Source: Sphingomicrobium lutaoense (GTDB taxonomy: Bacteria > Pseudomonadota > Alphaproteobacteria > Sphingomonadales > Sphingomonadaceae). From it: a stretch of 64,000 nucleotides of DNA. The notes beneath the pieces are model-generated. The model was not told where the DNA came from and made no database searches. It worked only from the letters and a program-made list of their open reading frames with translations. Of this stretch, positions 54,955-63,612 are shown piece by piece. Every line of letters starts with the position of its first letter. Position 1 is the stretch's first letter. The position numbers and the translations under genes were made by a program. Where the stretch lies: NCBI RefSeq assembly GCF_014195685.1, contig NZ_JACICF010000001.1:218992-282991 (forward strand). The letters run 5' to 3'.

Positions 54955-55829
54955 TCCGCGTCGCTTTCCATCACGACTTCGGGGGCGTGGAGCCGCAGGC
55001 GGGTCATCCGCTTGGGCTCGGCTTCGAGGCATTCGAGCGTCCAGCCCGACGGGTGGCAGACGCTTTCGCCCGGCGCGAGGATTCGCTCGGCAAGCAGGAA
55101 GGCCAGTCCGCCGATGGTATCGACATCATCCTCTTCCCAGGCCAGCTCGGGGCTGACCTTGGCGATGATCTCGTCCATCTCGATCCGCGCATCGGCATCC
55201 CACATGCCGTCGGTAAGCATGATCAGCTGCGGCTCGTCGCTTTCGTCATGCTCGTCCTCGATTTCGCCGACGATTTCCTCGACCACGTCCTCGATGGTGA
55301 CCACGCCCTCGGTGCCGCCGAATTCATCGACCACGATGGCAAGATGAACCCGCTCCGAGCGCATCCGCCCCAGAATGTCGATCACCCCCATCGATTCGGG
55401 AATGAAGAGCGGCGAGCGCATCAGCGCGCCGATGTCATGGGGAAGGTCGTTCACCTTGGCGTGAAACAGGTCTTTGATATGGATCATGCCCACGATATCG
55501 TCGAGGCCCTCGCCGGTCACCGGAAGGCGGCTGTGCTCGGCCTCGGCAAAGGCCTCGACCAGCGCGTCGAAATCCATGTCGCGCGACACCGCGATGATCT
55601 CGCCGCGCGGGACGCAGATATCGCCCGCGGTGCGGTCCCCGAAATGGAGAAGGTTGCGCAGCATCTGCCGCTCGTGCGGGCTGAGGTCGCCCACGCGCGC
55701 GGGCTCGGCATCGGCCTCGTCGATCGCTTCCTCGATCTGATCACGCAGCGAGGGCTCGGCATCGTCGCCGAAGAAAAGGGCGCGCATCCCGCGCCACAAT
55801 CGCGATCCTTCCTCGGGGCGGCTGGCCAT
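54951..55829 (-). CDS. CBS-domain transporter-associated protein (CorC/HlyC)
   Basis: Protein of 292 residues with a short N-terminal leader, two CBS domains (about 70-190: GDICVPRGEIIAVSRDMDFD and SMGVIDILGRMRSERVHLAIVVDEFGG) and a C-terminal transporter-associated HlyC/CorC domain. No DUF21 membrane domain is present. Likely affects Mg2+/Co2+ export or lipid homeostasis. Its ATG shares one base with the ybeY stop. Confidence 0.93.
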   Translation of the reverse strand: MASRPEEGSRLWRGMRALFFGDDAEPSLRDQIEEAIDEADAEPARVGDLSPHERQMLRNLLHFGDRTAGDICVPRGEIIAVSRDMDFDALVEAFAEAEHSRLPVTGEGLDDIVGMIHIKDLFHAKVNDLPHDIGALMRSPLFIPESMGVIDILGRMRSERVHLAIVVDEFGGTEGVVTIEDVVEEIVGEIEDEHDESDEPQLIMLTDGMWDADARIEMDEIIAKVSPELAWEEDDVDTIGGLAFLLAERILAPGESVCHPSGWTLECLEAEPKRMTRLRLHAPEVVMESDAD

Positions 55830-56347
55830 CAGTGCGCCTCCGCCGTCAGCGTATAGGGATTGGCAATATCGAGCCGCTCGAGCGCCTTCACTTCACGCGC
55901 TTCCATGTCGGCGGCCTCCTCCTCGTCCATATGGTCATGGCCCATGAGGTGCAGCATTCCATGGACCATCAAATGGGTCGCATGCTCGGTAAAGGTCACG
56001 CCCTTCTCGGCGGCCTCGCGTTTGCAGGTCTCGAAAGCCAGGATCATGTCTCCAAGGAGCAGCATCGGCCCTTCGTCTGCCGCGTCGGCCAATTGCTCGC
56101 GGTCGATCATCGGAAAGCTCAATACGTTGGTGGGGCGGTCCTTGTTCCGCCATTGCGCGTTCAAGGCGCGCACTTCCTCGTCGCTCGACAGGCGGATCGA
56201 CAATTCGACTTCGCGCGGGGAAGTGATGATCGCTTCATATTCGCTCTCGCGAAGCGCGGCGACGACCGCGCGTCGGGCGATATCGGCCCAGGGGCCGCCG
56301 CTAGAGTCCCATTCCGGGTCGGTGTCGAGCGCCAGTTCGATGGTCAT
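55829..56347 (-). CDS. ybeY: rRNA maturation endoribonuclease YbeY
   Basis: Metal-dependent RNase of 172 residues used in 16S 3'-end maturation and ribosome quality control. The zinc motif HGMLHLMGHDH (H-x3-H-x5-H) is intact, with TNVLSFPM and LLLGDMILAFET upstream. Overlaps phoH by 4 bases and touches corC, a fixed gene order. Confidence 0.96.
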   Translation of the reverse strand: MTIELALDTDPEWDSSGGPWADIARRAVVAALRESEYEAIITSPREVELSIRLSSDEEVRALNAQWRNKDRPTNVLSFPMIDREQLADAADEGPMLLLGDMILAFETCKREAAEKGVTFTEHATHLMVHGMLHLMGHDHMDEEEAADMEAREVKALERLDIANPYTLTAEAH

Positions 56348-57330
56348 GGCTTGCCTTCATAGGCTTCGACGATGCGTCCGACCAGCGGGTGCCGCACGAC
56401 ATCGGCGGCGGTGAAGCGCACCGTGGCGATGCCATCGACATTCTCCAGCTTGCCGACCGCATCGGCCAGTCCCGACATGCCGGGCTCGGGAAGGTCGACC
56501 TGCTTGGGGTCGCCGCAGATGACCATGCGGCTGCGCATCCCGAAACGGGTGAGGAACATCTTCATCTGCGCGGGCGTGGTGTTCTGCGCTTCGTCGAGGA
56601 TGATGAAGGCATCATTGAGGGTGCGTCCGCGCATGAAGGCGATGGGCGCGATCTCGATTTCGCCGCTGGCAATGCGCCGCTCGACCTGTTCGGCGGGCAG
56701 CATGTCGTAGAGCGCGTCGTAAAGCGGCCTGAGATAGGGATCGACCTTTTCCTTCATGTCGCCCGGCAGGAAGCCCAGCCGCTCGCCCGCCTCGACCGCG
56801 GGACGCGACAGGATGAGCCGCTCGACGCTTCCGGTGATCAGCTGGCTCACCGCCTGCGCGACCGCCAGATAGGTCTTGCCCGTCCCGGCCGGACCCAATG
56901 CGAAGATCATGTCCTTCTTCGCCAGCGCCTTCATATAGGTCGTCTGGGTCGCCGAACGGGGGACGATCGTCTTCTTGCGGGTGCGGATCATCACCTTGGG
57001 CGGATCGGCGACTTCCTCGCCGACGATGCCGTCCAGTTGCGGCTGGTTGGCCATGCCGATCACCGCCTCGACGGTCTCGGCATCGACATCCTGTCCCTGG
57101 TCGAGCCGCTTGTAGAGGCCGATGAGCACTTCGCGCGCCCGCGCGGTGTCATCGGGATCGCCCTGGATGAGAACGCGGTTGCCCCGCGCCGATACCTTCA
57201 CGCGAAGACGGTCCTCGATGATCACGAGGTGGCGGTCGAATTCGCCGAACAAAGGTCCAAGAAGATAGGGCTGGTCGAATTCCAGCTCCAGCCGGGCGCG
57301 ATCCTCGATCGTCGCTTCGCGTTTTGCCAT
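56344..57330 (-). CDS. phoH: PhoH-family ATPase
   Basis: Protein of 328 residues with an N-terminal KH-like region and a PhoH P-loop domain: FALGPAGTGKTYLAVAQAV (Walker A), DEAQNTTPAQMKMFLTR (Walker B) and GDPKQVDLP. Probably a helicase-like partner of YbeY in RNA metabolism. It overlaps ybeY by 4 bases and miaB by 1. Confidence 0.95.
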   Translation of the reverse strand: MAKREATIEDRARLELEFDQPYLLGPLFGEFDRHLVIIEDRLRVKVSARGNRVLIQGDPDDTARAREVLIGLYKRLDQGQDVDAETVEAVIGMANQPQLDGIVGEEVADPPKVMIRTRKKTIVPRSATQTTYMKALAKKDMIFALGPAGTGKTYLAVAQAVSQLITGSVERLILSRPAVEAGERLGFLPGDMKEKVDPYLRPLYDALYDMLPAEQVERRIASGEIEIAPIAFMRGRTLNDAFIILDEAQNTTPAQMKMFLTRFGMRSRMVICGDPKQVDLPEPGMSGLADAVGKLENVDGIATVRFTAADVVRHPLVGRIVEAYEGKP

Positions 57331-58655
57331 CAGGCGTCCACCATCTCTCTCAAGCGGCCGCCCAGGCTGTTGGGAAGGGCCTGTTCGATCGTCACCTCGA
57401 CCATGTCCCCGATCGCGGCATCGCTTTCGACGAAGACCGACTGGAGCCAGGGCGACTTGCCGATCATCTGGCCGGGCTTCTTGCCCCGCCGATCGATGAG
57501 GATGGGGAATATCTGGCCGATCTTTGACCGGTTGAAGGCGAGGCTATGTTCGGCAAGACGCGCCTGCAGGCGCTGGAGCCGTTCATCCATGACGTGGGTC
57601 GAGACCTGGTCCTCCATTTCAGCCGCCGGAGTGCCCGGGCGCGGCGAATATTTGAACGAATAGGCCGAAGCGTAACCGACCGCATCGACGATGGCGAGCG
57701 TTTCTTCGAACTCGGCATCGGTTTCGCCGGGAAAGCCGACGATGAAATCGCCCGAAATGGCAAGGTCGGGACGCGCCGCGCGGAACCGCTCGATGAGCTT
57801 CAGATAGCTTTCGGCGGTGTGATGGCGGTTCATCGCCTTGAGGATGCGGTCGCTGCCTGCCTGCACCGGAAGATGCAGATAGGGCATCAATTTCTCGACC
57901 TCGCCATGCGCGGCAATGAGACCCTCGTCCATGTCGGCGGGATGCGAGGTGGTGTAGCGGATCCGCTCGAGACCATCGATCCTGGCAAGACGGCGGATCA
58001 GCAGTTCGAGGCCGCCCTCGCGGCCCTTCTCGTCCTCGCCGCGCCATGCCGAGACATTCTGCCCCAGAAGCGTGATTTCGCGTGCGCCCCGCTCGGTCAG
58101 CGACTGGGCCTCGGCGACGATATCGCTCCAGGGGCGGCTGATCTCGGCGCCCCGCGTATAGGGAACGACGCAATAGGTGCAGAATTTGTCGCAGCCCTCG
58201 GCGACCGTGAGGAAAGCCGACGGCCCCACGCGGGTGCGCGCGGGCATGGCATCGAACTTGGAAATGGCGGGCATGTCGGTATCGACCGGGCGCTTGCCCG
58301 AGGCGGCTTCGCCGACCAGTTCGGGCAGGCGATGATAGGCCTGCGGCCCGACCACGATGTCGATTGCCTTGCTGCGCTGCTGGGCGACCTCGCCCTCGGC
58401 CTGCGCCACGCATCCGGCCAGCGCGACCATCGGCCGGCTGCCATCCTCGCGCTTGAGGCGGCCGATATCCGAATAGGCCTTTTCGGCGGCCTTTTCGCGG
58501 ATATGGCAGGTGTTGAGGACGACAAGGTCCGCATCCTCGCCATCGGCGGCCTGCTTCATGCCCTTGGCAGCCAGGAGCTCGGCCATCCGCTCGCCGTCAT
58601 AGACGTTCATCTGGCAGCCGAAGCTCTTGATTCGAAAGTTCTTGGGGTCGGTCAT
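57330..58655 (-). CDS. miaB: tRNA-2-methylthio-N6-dimethylallyladenosine synthase MiaB
   Basis: Radical SAM methylthiotransferase of 441 residues that modifies A37 of tRNAs. N-terminal UPF0004 domain (FGCQMNVYDGERMAELL), radical-SAM cluster motif GCDKFCTYCVVPYTRG (C-x3-C-x2-C) and a C-terminal TRAM domain. All cluster cysteines are visible (C14, about C50, about C84 and the three radical SAM ones). Confidence 0.96.
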   Translation of the reverse strand: MTDPKNFRIKSFGCQMNVYDGERMAELLAAKGMKQAADGEDADLVVLNTCHIREKAAEKAYSDIGRLKREDGSRPMVALAGCVAQAEGEVAQQRSKAIDIVVGPQAYHRLPELVGEAASGKRPVDTDMPAISKFDAMPARTRVGPSAFLTVAEGCDKFCTYCVVPYTRGAEISRPWSDIVAEAQSLTERGAREITLLGQNVSAWRGEDEKGREGGLELLIRRLARIDGLERIRYTTSHPADMDEGLIAAHGEVEKLMPYLHLPVQAGSDRILKAMNRHHTAESYLKLIERFRAARPDLAISGDFIVGFPGETDAEFEETLAIVDAVGYASAYSFKYSPRPGTPAAEMEDQVSTHVMDERLQRLQARLAEHSLAFNRSKIGQIFPILIDRRGKKPGQMIGKSPWLQSVFVESDAAIGDMVEVTIEQALPNSLGGRLREMVDA

Positions 58656-58662
58656 GGGGCGC

Positions 58663-59394
58663 CTATAGGCTGCTTTGCCGCTCGGATGAAGCGCCCAGCG
58701 CCACGACGATCCGTTGCCGCCCTTCGCCGGCCATGGTCTTGCGGTCAGCGGCAGGAAGCGGCGGCAGCATGATCACGTCGACATGGATGGGGCGCCAGCG
58801 CGACAGGATGCGAACCGCATTGTCGATCCCCCGCTCGGGCGCGGTCCATCCCACGAACGCCCGGTCCTCGCGATAATCGAGCGCGACGGGCATCACCACC
58901 GCATCGGCGGGCAAGGGCGTGGCGGCGGCAAGCAGCGAGGGGCGAAAGGGCAGGACGTGAAGCCCGTCATTGGTGGTTCCCTCGGGAAAGATGGCGAGCG
59001 GAAGGTCATGGTCGAACCGCTCGGCGATGGCATGGACCTGCCGCGCCACTCCGCGCCGGTCGTCGCGCTCGATGTAAAGCGTGTCGCGCTGGTCGGCGAG
59101 CCAGCCGGTGAGCCAATGGTCCTTCACTTCGGCCTTGGACACGAAAGCGCATCCCGTCGCGCTGCCCAGCACCAATATGTCGAGCCAGGACTGGTGATTG
59201 GCGAGCAACAGGCTCCGGCGCGGCGGAAGCGGCCCCACGCGCCGCACGCGAAGCCCCATGATCCACCCCGCGACATGGAGAAAGAGGCGCGCCACCGCGC
59301 CGCTCCCGAACAGCGTGCGAACAATCAGGTGGGGAAGGGCAAGAAGCGCCAGCGCGAGGGCCAGAAGGATGACCCGAAGGACAAGGAGCGGCAA
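58663..59394 (-). CDS. 1-acyl-sn-glycerol-3-phosphate acyltransferase-like protein
   Basis: Membrane-bound PlsC-type acyltransferase of about 243 residues: an N-terminal helix, the catalytic NHQSWLDI (H-x4-D), AIFPEGTT (substrate motif) and a C-terminal VMPVALDY block. It would acylate lysophosphatidic acid or another lyso-lipid. A TTG start at 59394 fits, 1 base past the fur stop; in-frame extension upstream reads over fur. Confidence 0.85.
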   Translation of the reverse strand: MPLLVLRVILLALALALLALPHLIVRTLFGSGAVARLFLHVAGWIMGLRVRRVGPLPPRRSLLLANHQSWLDILVLGSATGCAFVSKAEVKDHWLTGWLADQRDTLYIERDDRRGVARQVHAIAERFDHDLPLAIFPEGTTNDGLHVLPFRPSLLAAATPLPADAVVMPVALDYREDRAFVGWTAPERGIDNAVRILSRWRPIHVDVIMLPPLPAADRKTMAGEGRQRIVVALGASSERQSSL

Positions 59395-59395
59395 G

Positions 59396-59818
59396 CTAGC
59401 TGTCGCGTTCCACCGCGACGCCATACAATTCCATGCGGTGGTCCACGAGGCGATAGCCCAGCCGTTCGGCGATCCTGCGCTGCAATTCCTCCAGCTCCTC
59501 GTCGACGAATTCGACGACTTCGCCGGTTTCGACATTGATGAGATGGTCATGGTGCGCATCGGACGCCGCTTCGTAGCGCGAACGCCCGTCGCCGAATTCA
59601 TGCCGCTCGAGAATCCCCGCTTCCTCGAACAGGCGCACCGTCCGGTAGACGGTGGCGATCGAGATATTGGGGTCGACCCGCGAGGCGCGGCGATGCAGCG
59701 CCTCCACGTCGGGATGGTCCTCGCTCTCGCCCAGCACCTTGGCAATGATGCGGCGCTGCTCGGTTATTCGCAGGCCCTTCTCGGCGCACAGGGCTTCGAC
59801 ATCGATGGTACGGCTCAT
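59396..59818 (-). CDS. fur: Fur-family metal-responsive regulator
   Basis: Regulator of 140 residues: winged-helix N-terminus (EKGLRITEQRRIIAKVL, ISIATVYRTVRLFEEAG) and a dimerisation/metal domain with AHHDHLINVETGEVVEF. It lacks the C-terminal CxxC pairs of some Fur proteins, like other alphaproteobacterial Fur/Mur. Iron or manganese could be the corepressor. ATG 59818 gives MSRTIDVEALC. Confidence 0.9.
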   Translation of the reverse strand: MSRTIDVEALCAEKGLRITEQRRIIAKVLGESEDHPDVEALHRRASRVDPNISIATVYRTVRLFEEAGILERHEFGDGRSRYEAASDAHHDHLINVETGEVVEFVDEELEELQRRIAERLGYRLVDHRMELYGVAVERDS

Positions 59819-59908
59819 GGGCAATGAGATATCGACGCATCGGCAAGTTGAAAAGGGGCGCGCCGCGCTTTTCCGCCGCACGCCGCCATTTTCGTAAAAA
59901 GCACGGCG

Positions 59909-60334
59909 CTATTTCTTGCGCTTGCCACGCTTGGCCTTGGTGCCCAGCCCGATCTTCTTGGCCAATTGCCGGCGCTGTTCGGCATAATTGGGAGCGACCA
60001 TCGGATAATCGGGGGAAAGCCCCCATTTCTGCCGATATTCGTCGGGCGTCATATTGTAATGGGTCATGAGGTGGCGCTTGAGCATCTTGAGCTTTTTGCC
60101 GTCCTCGAGACAGACGATATAGTCGGGCTTGATCGACGCGCGCACCGACACCGCGGGCTCGAGCTTTTCTTCGGCCTTCTGCGAGCTCTCATAATGTTTC
60201 GACAATGAGGAATGCACATTGTCGATAAGCTGCGGCAAGTCATTCACCGCGACCATATTGTTGCTGACATGCGCGGCAACGATGTCCGCAGTTAAAGTGA
60301 TGAGCGTGTCATCAATGACTTGTTCGTCCGACAT
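59909..60334 (-). CDS. mucR: MucR/Ros-family transcriptional regulator
   Basis: DNA-binding protein of 141 residues with a Ros-type zinc finger: YIVCLEDGKKLKMLKRHLMTHYNMTPDEYR and a basic tail (GTKAKRGKRKK); quoted pieces are separate parts of residues 70-141. The single Cys and two His of the alphaproteobacterial finger are visible. MucR proteins act as global repressors of exopolysaccharide, motility and cell-cycle genes, in concert with CtrA in other taxa. Promoter and targets unknown. Confidence 0.92.
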   Translation of the reverse strand: MSDEQVIDDTLITLTADIVAAHVSNNMVAVNDLPQLIDNVHSSLSKHYESSQKAEEKLEPAVSVRASIKPDYIVCLEDGKKLKMLKRHLMTHYNMTPDEYRQKWGLSPDYPMVAPNYAEQRRQLAKKIGLGTKAKRGKRKK

Positions 60335-60436
60335 TTTTGATCTTTCCGAGCATTGGAGTGAACGCGTCTACACTGGCGGCGCATTACTGCCCCCATCCGA
60401 ATAGCACAAGTGAAACGGCTTGATGAGTCCGAAAGT

Positions 60437-60916
60437 CTAGATCGTTTTTACATACGTAAGGGCGTCGATCCGCTCGCCTTCATTGCCGCGATAGTAACGG
60501 CGCCTGCGCCCCGCCAGCTTGAACCCCGCGGCTTCGTAGAAGGCGGTCGCCCGGTTGCCGTCGCGCACCTCGAGGTGAAGGCGCGACGCACCCTGCTCGC
60601 CAGAGGAATCCTCGAACTGGTCGAGCAGCATCTTCCCCACGCCCTTGCCCTGCGCCTCGGGATCGACCGCGAGCAGAAGCAGTTCGGCTTCGTCGCTGAT
60701 GGTGCGATGCAGGCTGAAGCCGAGCGTCCGTCCGCCCGTCTTGGCAAGCACCAGCGACACCCCGCTCATCGGCAGGATGCCCGCGCATTGCGAGCGCGAC
60801 CAGGCCTCGCCATGGTGCGGATCGAAGGCGCGGTCCATCACCGCCATGACATCGTCGAGATCGTCGAATTCGCCGCGCAGCAGCATGACATGGTCCTGGG
60901 GCCGCGCCGTCGCCAT
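60437..60916 (-). CDS. rimI: Ribosomal-protein-alanine N-acetyltransferase-like GNAT protein
   Basis: GNAT acetyltransferase of 159 residues: acetyl-CoA motif VDPEAQGKGVGKMLL and ATAFYEAAGFKLAGRRRRYY at the end. ATG 60916 overlaps the tsaB stop (TGATG), and tsaB-rimI pairing is common, which supports the RimI call. A GTG at 60919 is an unlikely alternative. Confidence 0.9.
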   Translation of the reverse strand: MATARPQDHVMLLRGEFDDLDDVMAVMDRAFDPHHGEAWSRSQCAGILPMSGVSLVLAKTGGRTLGFSLHRTISDEAELLLLAVDPEAQGKGVGKMLLDQFEDSSGEQGASRLHLEVRDGNRATAFYEAAGFKLAGRRRRYYRGNEGERIDALTYVKTI

Positions 60917-61530
60917 CACACCGCTGCCTTGGGCTTGGCGTCGGGCGGGCGCCCGTAAAGCGGCTTGGGCGCCAGCTTGCGCAGGTCCTCGGGCAGGTCG
61001 AGCGCGCAGCCCGCATCGGGCCAGCCCTCGCGCGCTTCGCCGCTCCCCCGCGCCGCGATCAGCGTCGCCGCCCCCGGGCCGAGCAGCAGCGGCGCGCCGA
61101 TTTCTTCCGCCGCCGCCTCGGGCGCAAGGCTCCGGTGCGGGCCGAGCTGAGTAAGGTCGGGGCCATCGAATTCCTGCACGAACAATTCGCCATGCCCGCC
61201 GGGCACCACTGCGGCGCGTGCGCCGGGCTCCTCGCCCGCACTCGCGGCAATCAGCGCCAGCGACGACATGCCGTCCAGGGGGATGTTCCAGCCGATCGCA
61301 AGGCCCTGCGCTGCGGCAATGCCGACGCGGATGCCGGTGAAGCTCCCGGGCCCCACGCCGACCAGGATGGCGTCAGGCTGCCTCCCGTCGAGCAATTTCT
61401 CGATCATCGGCACCAGCCGCTCGGCATGGCCCCGCCCGATCACTTCCTGCTCGCGCGCCATCAGCCGCTCGTTCGCACCGAAAAGCGCGACGCTGCAGGC
61501 GGCGGTGGACGTGTCGATCGCCAGGATCAT
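60916..61530 (-). CDS. tsaB: tRNA threonylcarbamoyladenosine biosynthesis protein TsaB
   Basis: Protein of 204 residues of the inactive-kinase-like TsaB family, partner of TsaD in t6A37 synthesis. MILAIDTSTAACSVALFG at the N-terminus and VGVGPGSFTGIRVGIAAAQG in the middle are diagnostic. Overlaps rimI by one base. Confidence 0.93.
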   Translation of the reverse strand: MILAIDTSTAACSVALFGANERLMAREQEVIGRGHAERLVPMIEKLLDGRQPDAILVGVGPGSFTGIRVGIAAAQGLAIGWNIPLDGMSSLALIAASAGEEPGARAAVVPGGHGELFVQEFDGPDLTQLGPHRSLAPEAAAEEIGAPLLLGPGAATLIAARGSGEAREGWPDAGCALDLPEDLRKLAPKPLYGRPPDAKPKAAV

Positions 61531-61612
61531 CGACGAGACTCCCTAAAGGCCCTCCGAAGGCCGTACGACAATGGGACATAAATGGCGGAAAAGCGCAAGC
61601 CTCGGGCGGCTG

Positions 61613-62191
61613 TCAGATCGCTTCGACGCTCGTCACCTCGGGGACATAATGTTTCACCAGCCCCTCGATCCCGCGCTTGAGCGTGATGGTCGAGGAAGGG
61701 CAGCCCGAACAGGCCCCCTGCATGGCAAGATAAAGCACGCCGTCCTTGTAGCCGCGATAGACGATGTCGCCGCCATCCTGCGCCACTGCGGGCCGGACGC
61801 GCGTCTCGATGAGGTCCTTGATCTGGTCGATGATGTCGGCATCGGCAGGATCGTCCTCGAAGGCCATTTCCTCGCTCGGCGCGACATGGATATCGGCGGC
61901 GCTGCCCGGCTTGAACAGCGGCGCCTCGGTGACGAAATGGTCAAGCAGGATCTGGAGCACTTCAGGCTCGAGCTGCGTCCATTCGACCGTCGGCGCGGCG
62001 CTGACCGACACGAAATCGCGCCCGAAATAGACGCCATCGACCATGCCCGTCGCGAACAGCGCTTCGGCAAGTGGGCTGGCCTCGGCGCTTTCGGGGGTCG
62101 GAAAATCGCGTCCGCCGGCCTCCATCACCGTGCGTCCGGGAAGGAATTTGCGGGTCGCCGGATTGGGCGTGGCTTCGGTCTGGATCAGCAT
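61613..62191 (-). CDS. NifU-like iron-sulfur scaffold protein
   Basis: Protein of 192 residues: N-terminal Nfu_N domain (MLIQTEATPNPATRKFLPG) and C-terminal NifU domain with the cluster-binding CSGC in QGACSGCPSSTITLKRGIE. It would deliver Fe-S clusters to target enzymes such as MiaB or dehydratases. Confidence 0.93.
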   Translation of the reverse strand: MLIQTEATPNPATRKFLPGRTVMEAGGRDFPTPESAEASPLAEALFATGMVDGVYFGRDFVSVSAAPTVEWTQLEPEVLQILLDHFVTEAPLFKPGSAADIHVAPSEEMAFEDDPADADIIDQIKDLIETRVRPAVAQDGGDIVYRGYKDGVLYLAMQGACSGCPSSTITLKRGIEGLVKHYVPEVTSVEAI

Positions 62192-62221
62192 GGGCCTGAT
62201 GTGGGGTCGATGGCGGGGCGA

Positions 62222-63133
62222 TCAAGCCTCGCCATTCTCGCCCGGTGCCTTCCAGCTGTCGTCAAGCATCTTGATGATCGCCGAGAAATCCTTGCCCGCG
62301 CCGCCACGGTCGACGAAGCGGCTATAGAGTTCCTCCGCATGCGCCCCCATCGGGGTATAGGCCTCGTTATTGTCGGCGGCTTCCATCGCGAGCTTCAGGT
62401 CCTTGAGCATCAGCGCCGCGGCAAAGCCGCCTTCATAGTCGCGGTCGGCAGGCGTTTCGGGACCGACGCCCGGCACCGGGCAATAGCTGGTCATCGACCA
62501 GCTCTGCCCCGAGGCCTTGGAGGAAATGTCGTAGAAGGTCTGGAGGTCGAGCCCCAGTTTCTCGGCCAGCGCAAAGGCTTCGCAGGTCGCCACCATGGTC
62601 GCGCCGAGCAGCATGTTGTTGCAGATCTTGGCGGCCTGCCCCGCGCCGGGACCCCCGGCATGGATGACCGCCTTGCCCATCTTGTCGAGAATGGGCTGGG
62701 CGCGCCCGAAGCCGTCTTCGCTTCCGCCCACCATGAAGGTCAGCGTGCCCGCATCGGCGGCGGCGATCCCGCCCGAAACGGGCGCATCGACCATCGTCAG
62801 TCCCGCCTCGGCGGCCTTGGCCTCGACGTCGCGCGCGGTGGCGACGTCGATGGTCGAACAGTCAATGAGGATCGCCGACTTGTCGGCATGGGGAATGACG
62901 CTCTCGGCGTAGACGGCGGCGACATGCTTGCCCGCCGGCAGCATGGTCACCACGGCTTCGGCGCCCTTGACCGCGCTCGCGGCGTCGCTGGCAGGGGTGC
63001 AGCCCTTGTCGCGCGCCTTGGCCATCGCCTCTTCCGAAAGGTCGAAGGCCAGGACCTCATGTCCCGCCTTGGCGAGATTGGCGGCCATCCCGCCACCCAT
63101 GTTCCCAAGTCCGATGAAGGCGATCTTCGCCAT
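62222..63133 (-). CDS. mmsB: 3-hydroxyisobutyrate dehydrogenase
   Basis: Enzyme of 303 residues in the beta-hydroxyacid dehydrogenase family, oxidising 3-hydroxyisobutyrate in valine breakdown. NAD motif FIGLGNMGGGMAANLAKAGH, substrate motif VDAPVSGGIAAADAGTL and the catalytic Lys in GAGQAAKICNNMLL. Its ATG is 2 bases past the stop of an unknown gene that in turn overlaps an enoyl-CoA hydratase gene. Confidence 0.95.
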   Translation of the reverse strand: MAKIAFIGLGNMGGGMAANLAKAGHEVLAFDLSEEAMAKARDKGCTPASDAASAVKGAEAVVTMLPAGKHVAAVYAESVIPHADKSAILIDCSTIDVATARDVEAKAAEAGLTMVDAPVSGGIAAADAGTLTFMVGGSEDGFGRAQPILDKMGKAVIHAGGPGAGQAAKICNNMLLGATMVATCEAFALAEKLGLDLQTFYDISSKASGQSWSMTSYCPVPGVGPETPADRDYEGGFAAALMLKDLKLAMEAADNNEAYTPMGAHAEELYSRFVDRGGAGKDFSAIIKMLDDSWKAPGENGEA

Positions 63134-63135
63134 GC

Positions 63136-63612
63136 TTACTCTCCTGATGTTTCCTGGCCAGCGGGCTGACCGAGATAGGCTTCGATGTCCAGACCGTCGG
63201 CGCCCGTCGCGGCGACGAAGGCGTCGCGCTCGTCGATGATCACGTCCATGTCCCAGACGCAGATCGACTGCCGCTCGTTGGCAGGCGCGAACTTCGCGCT
63301 CCCTGCGGGCGCAACCCAGGTGACGAGCTTCAACTCGTTATGATTGTCCCACCGGCCGCACACCAGATAGTCGCCCACCGGGGCCTGGTGGAAAATGACG
63401 AAGCCGACGCCCGGGCGGCGCGCATCGCTCGGCGGCTGGGGCAGGGCAGGGGCGATGGCGTCCTGCCATCCCGCGAAGCGGCCGGGATCGAATGTCTCGC
63501 CCGGCGCCTCGATCGAATGGCATTTGAGCCGATAGCCATGCGCGCTCTCGACCCCCAGCCGCCGCGTCGGGCGCGGCGGAAGGTGCGGGTTACCGAGCGC
63601 GCGGAGGCTCAT
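63136..63612 (-). CDS. Conserved-looking protein of unknown function in a valine-type operon
   Basis: Protein of 158 residues without signal or membrane segments. Visible features are [46 protein letters not shown] and [19 protein letters not shown]; many W and acidic residues suggest a compact alpha/beta fold. It overlaps the enoyl-CoA hydratase stop by 4 bases and precedes mmsB by 2, so it must be made with these enzymes. It might be a hydrolase partner or binding protein in branched-chain amino acid breakdown. No family is recognised. Confidence 0.75.
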   Translation of the reverse strand: MSLRALGNPHLPPRPTRRLGVESAHGYRLKCHSIEAPGETFDPGRFAGWQDAIAPALPQPPSDARRPGVGFVIFHQAPVGDYLVCGRWDNHNELKLVTWVAPAGSAKFAPANERQSICVWDMDVIIDERDAFVAATGADGLDIEAYLGQPAGQETSGE

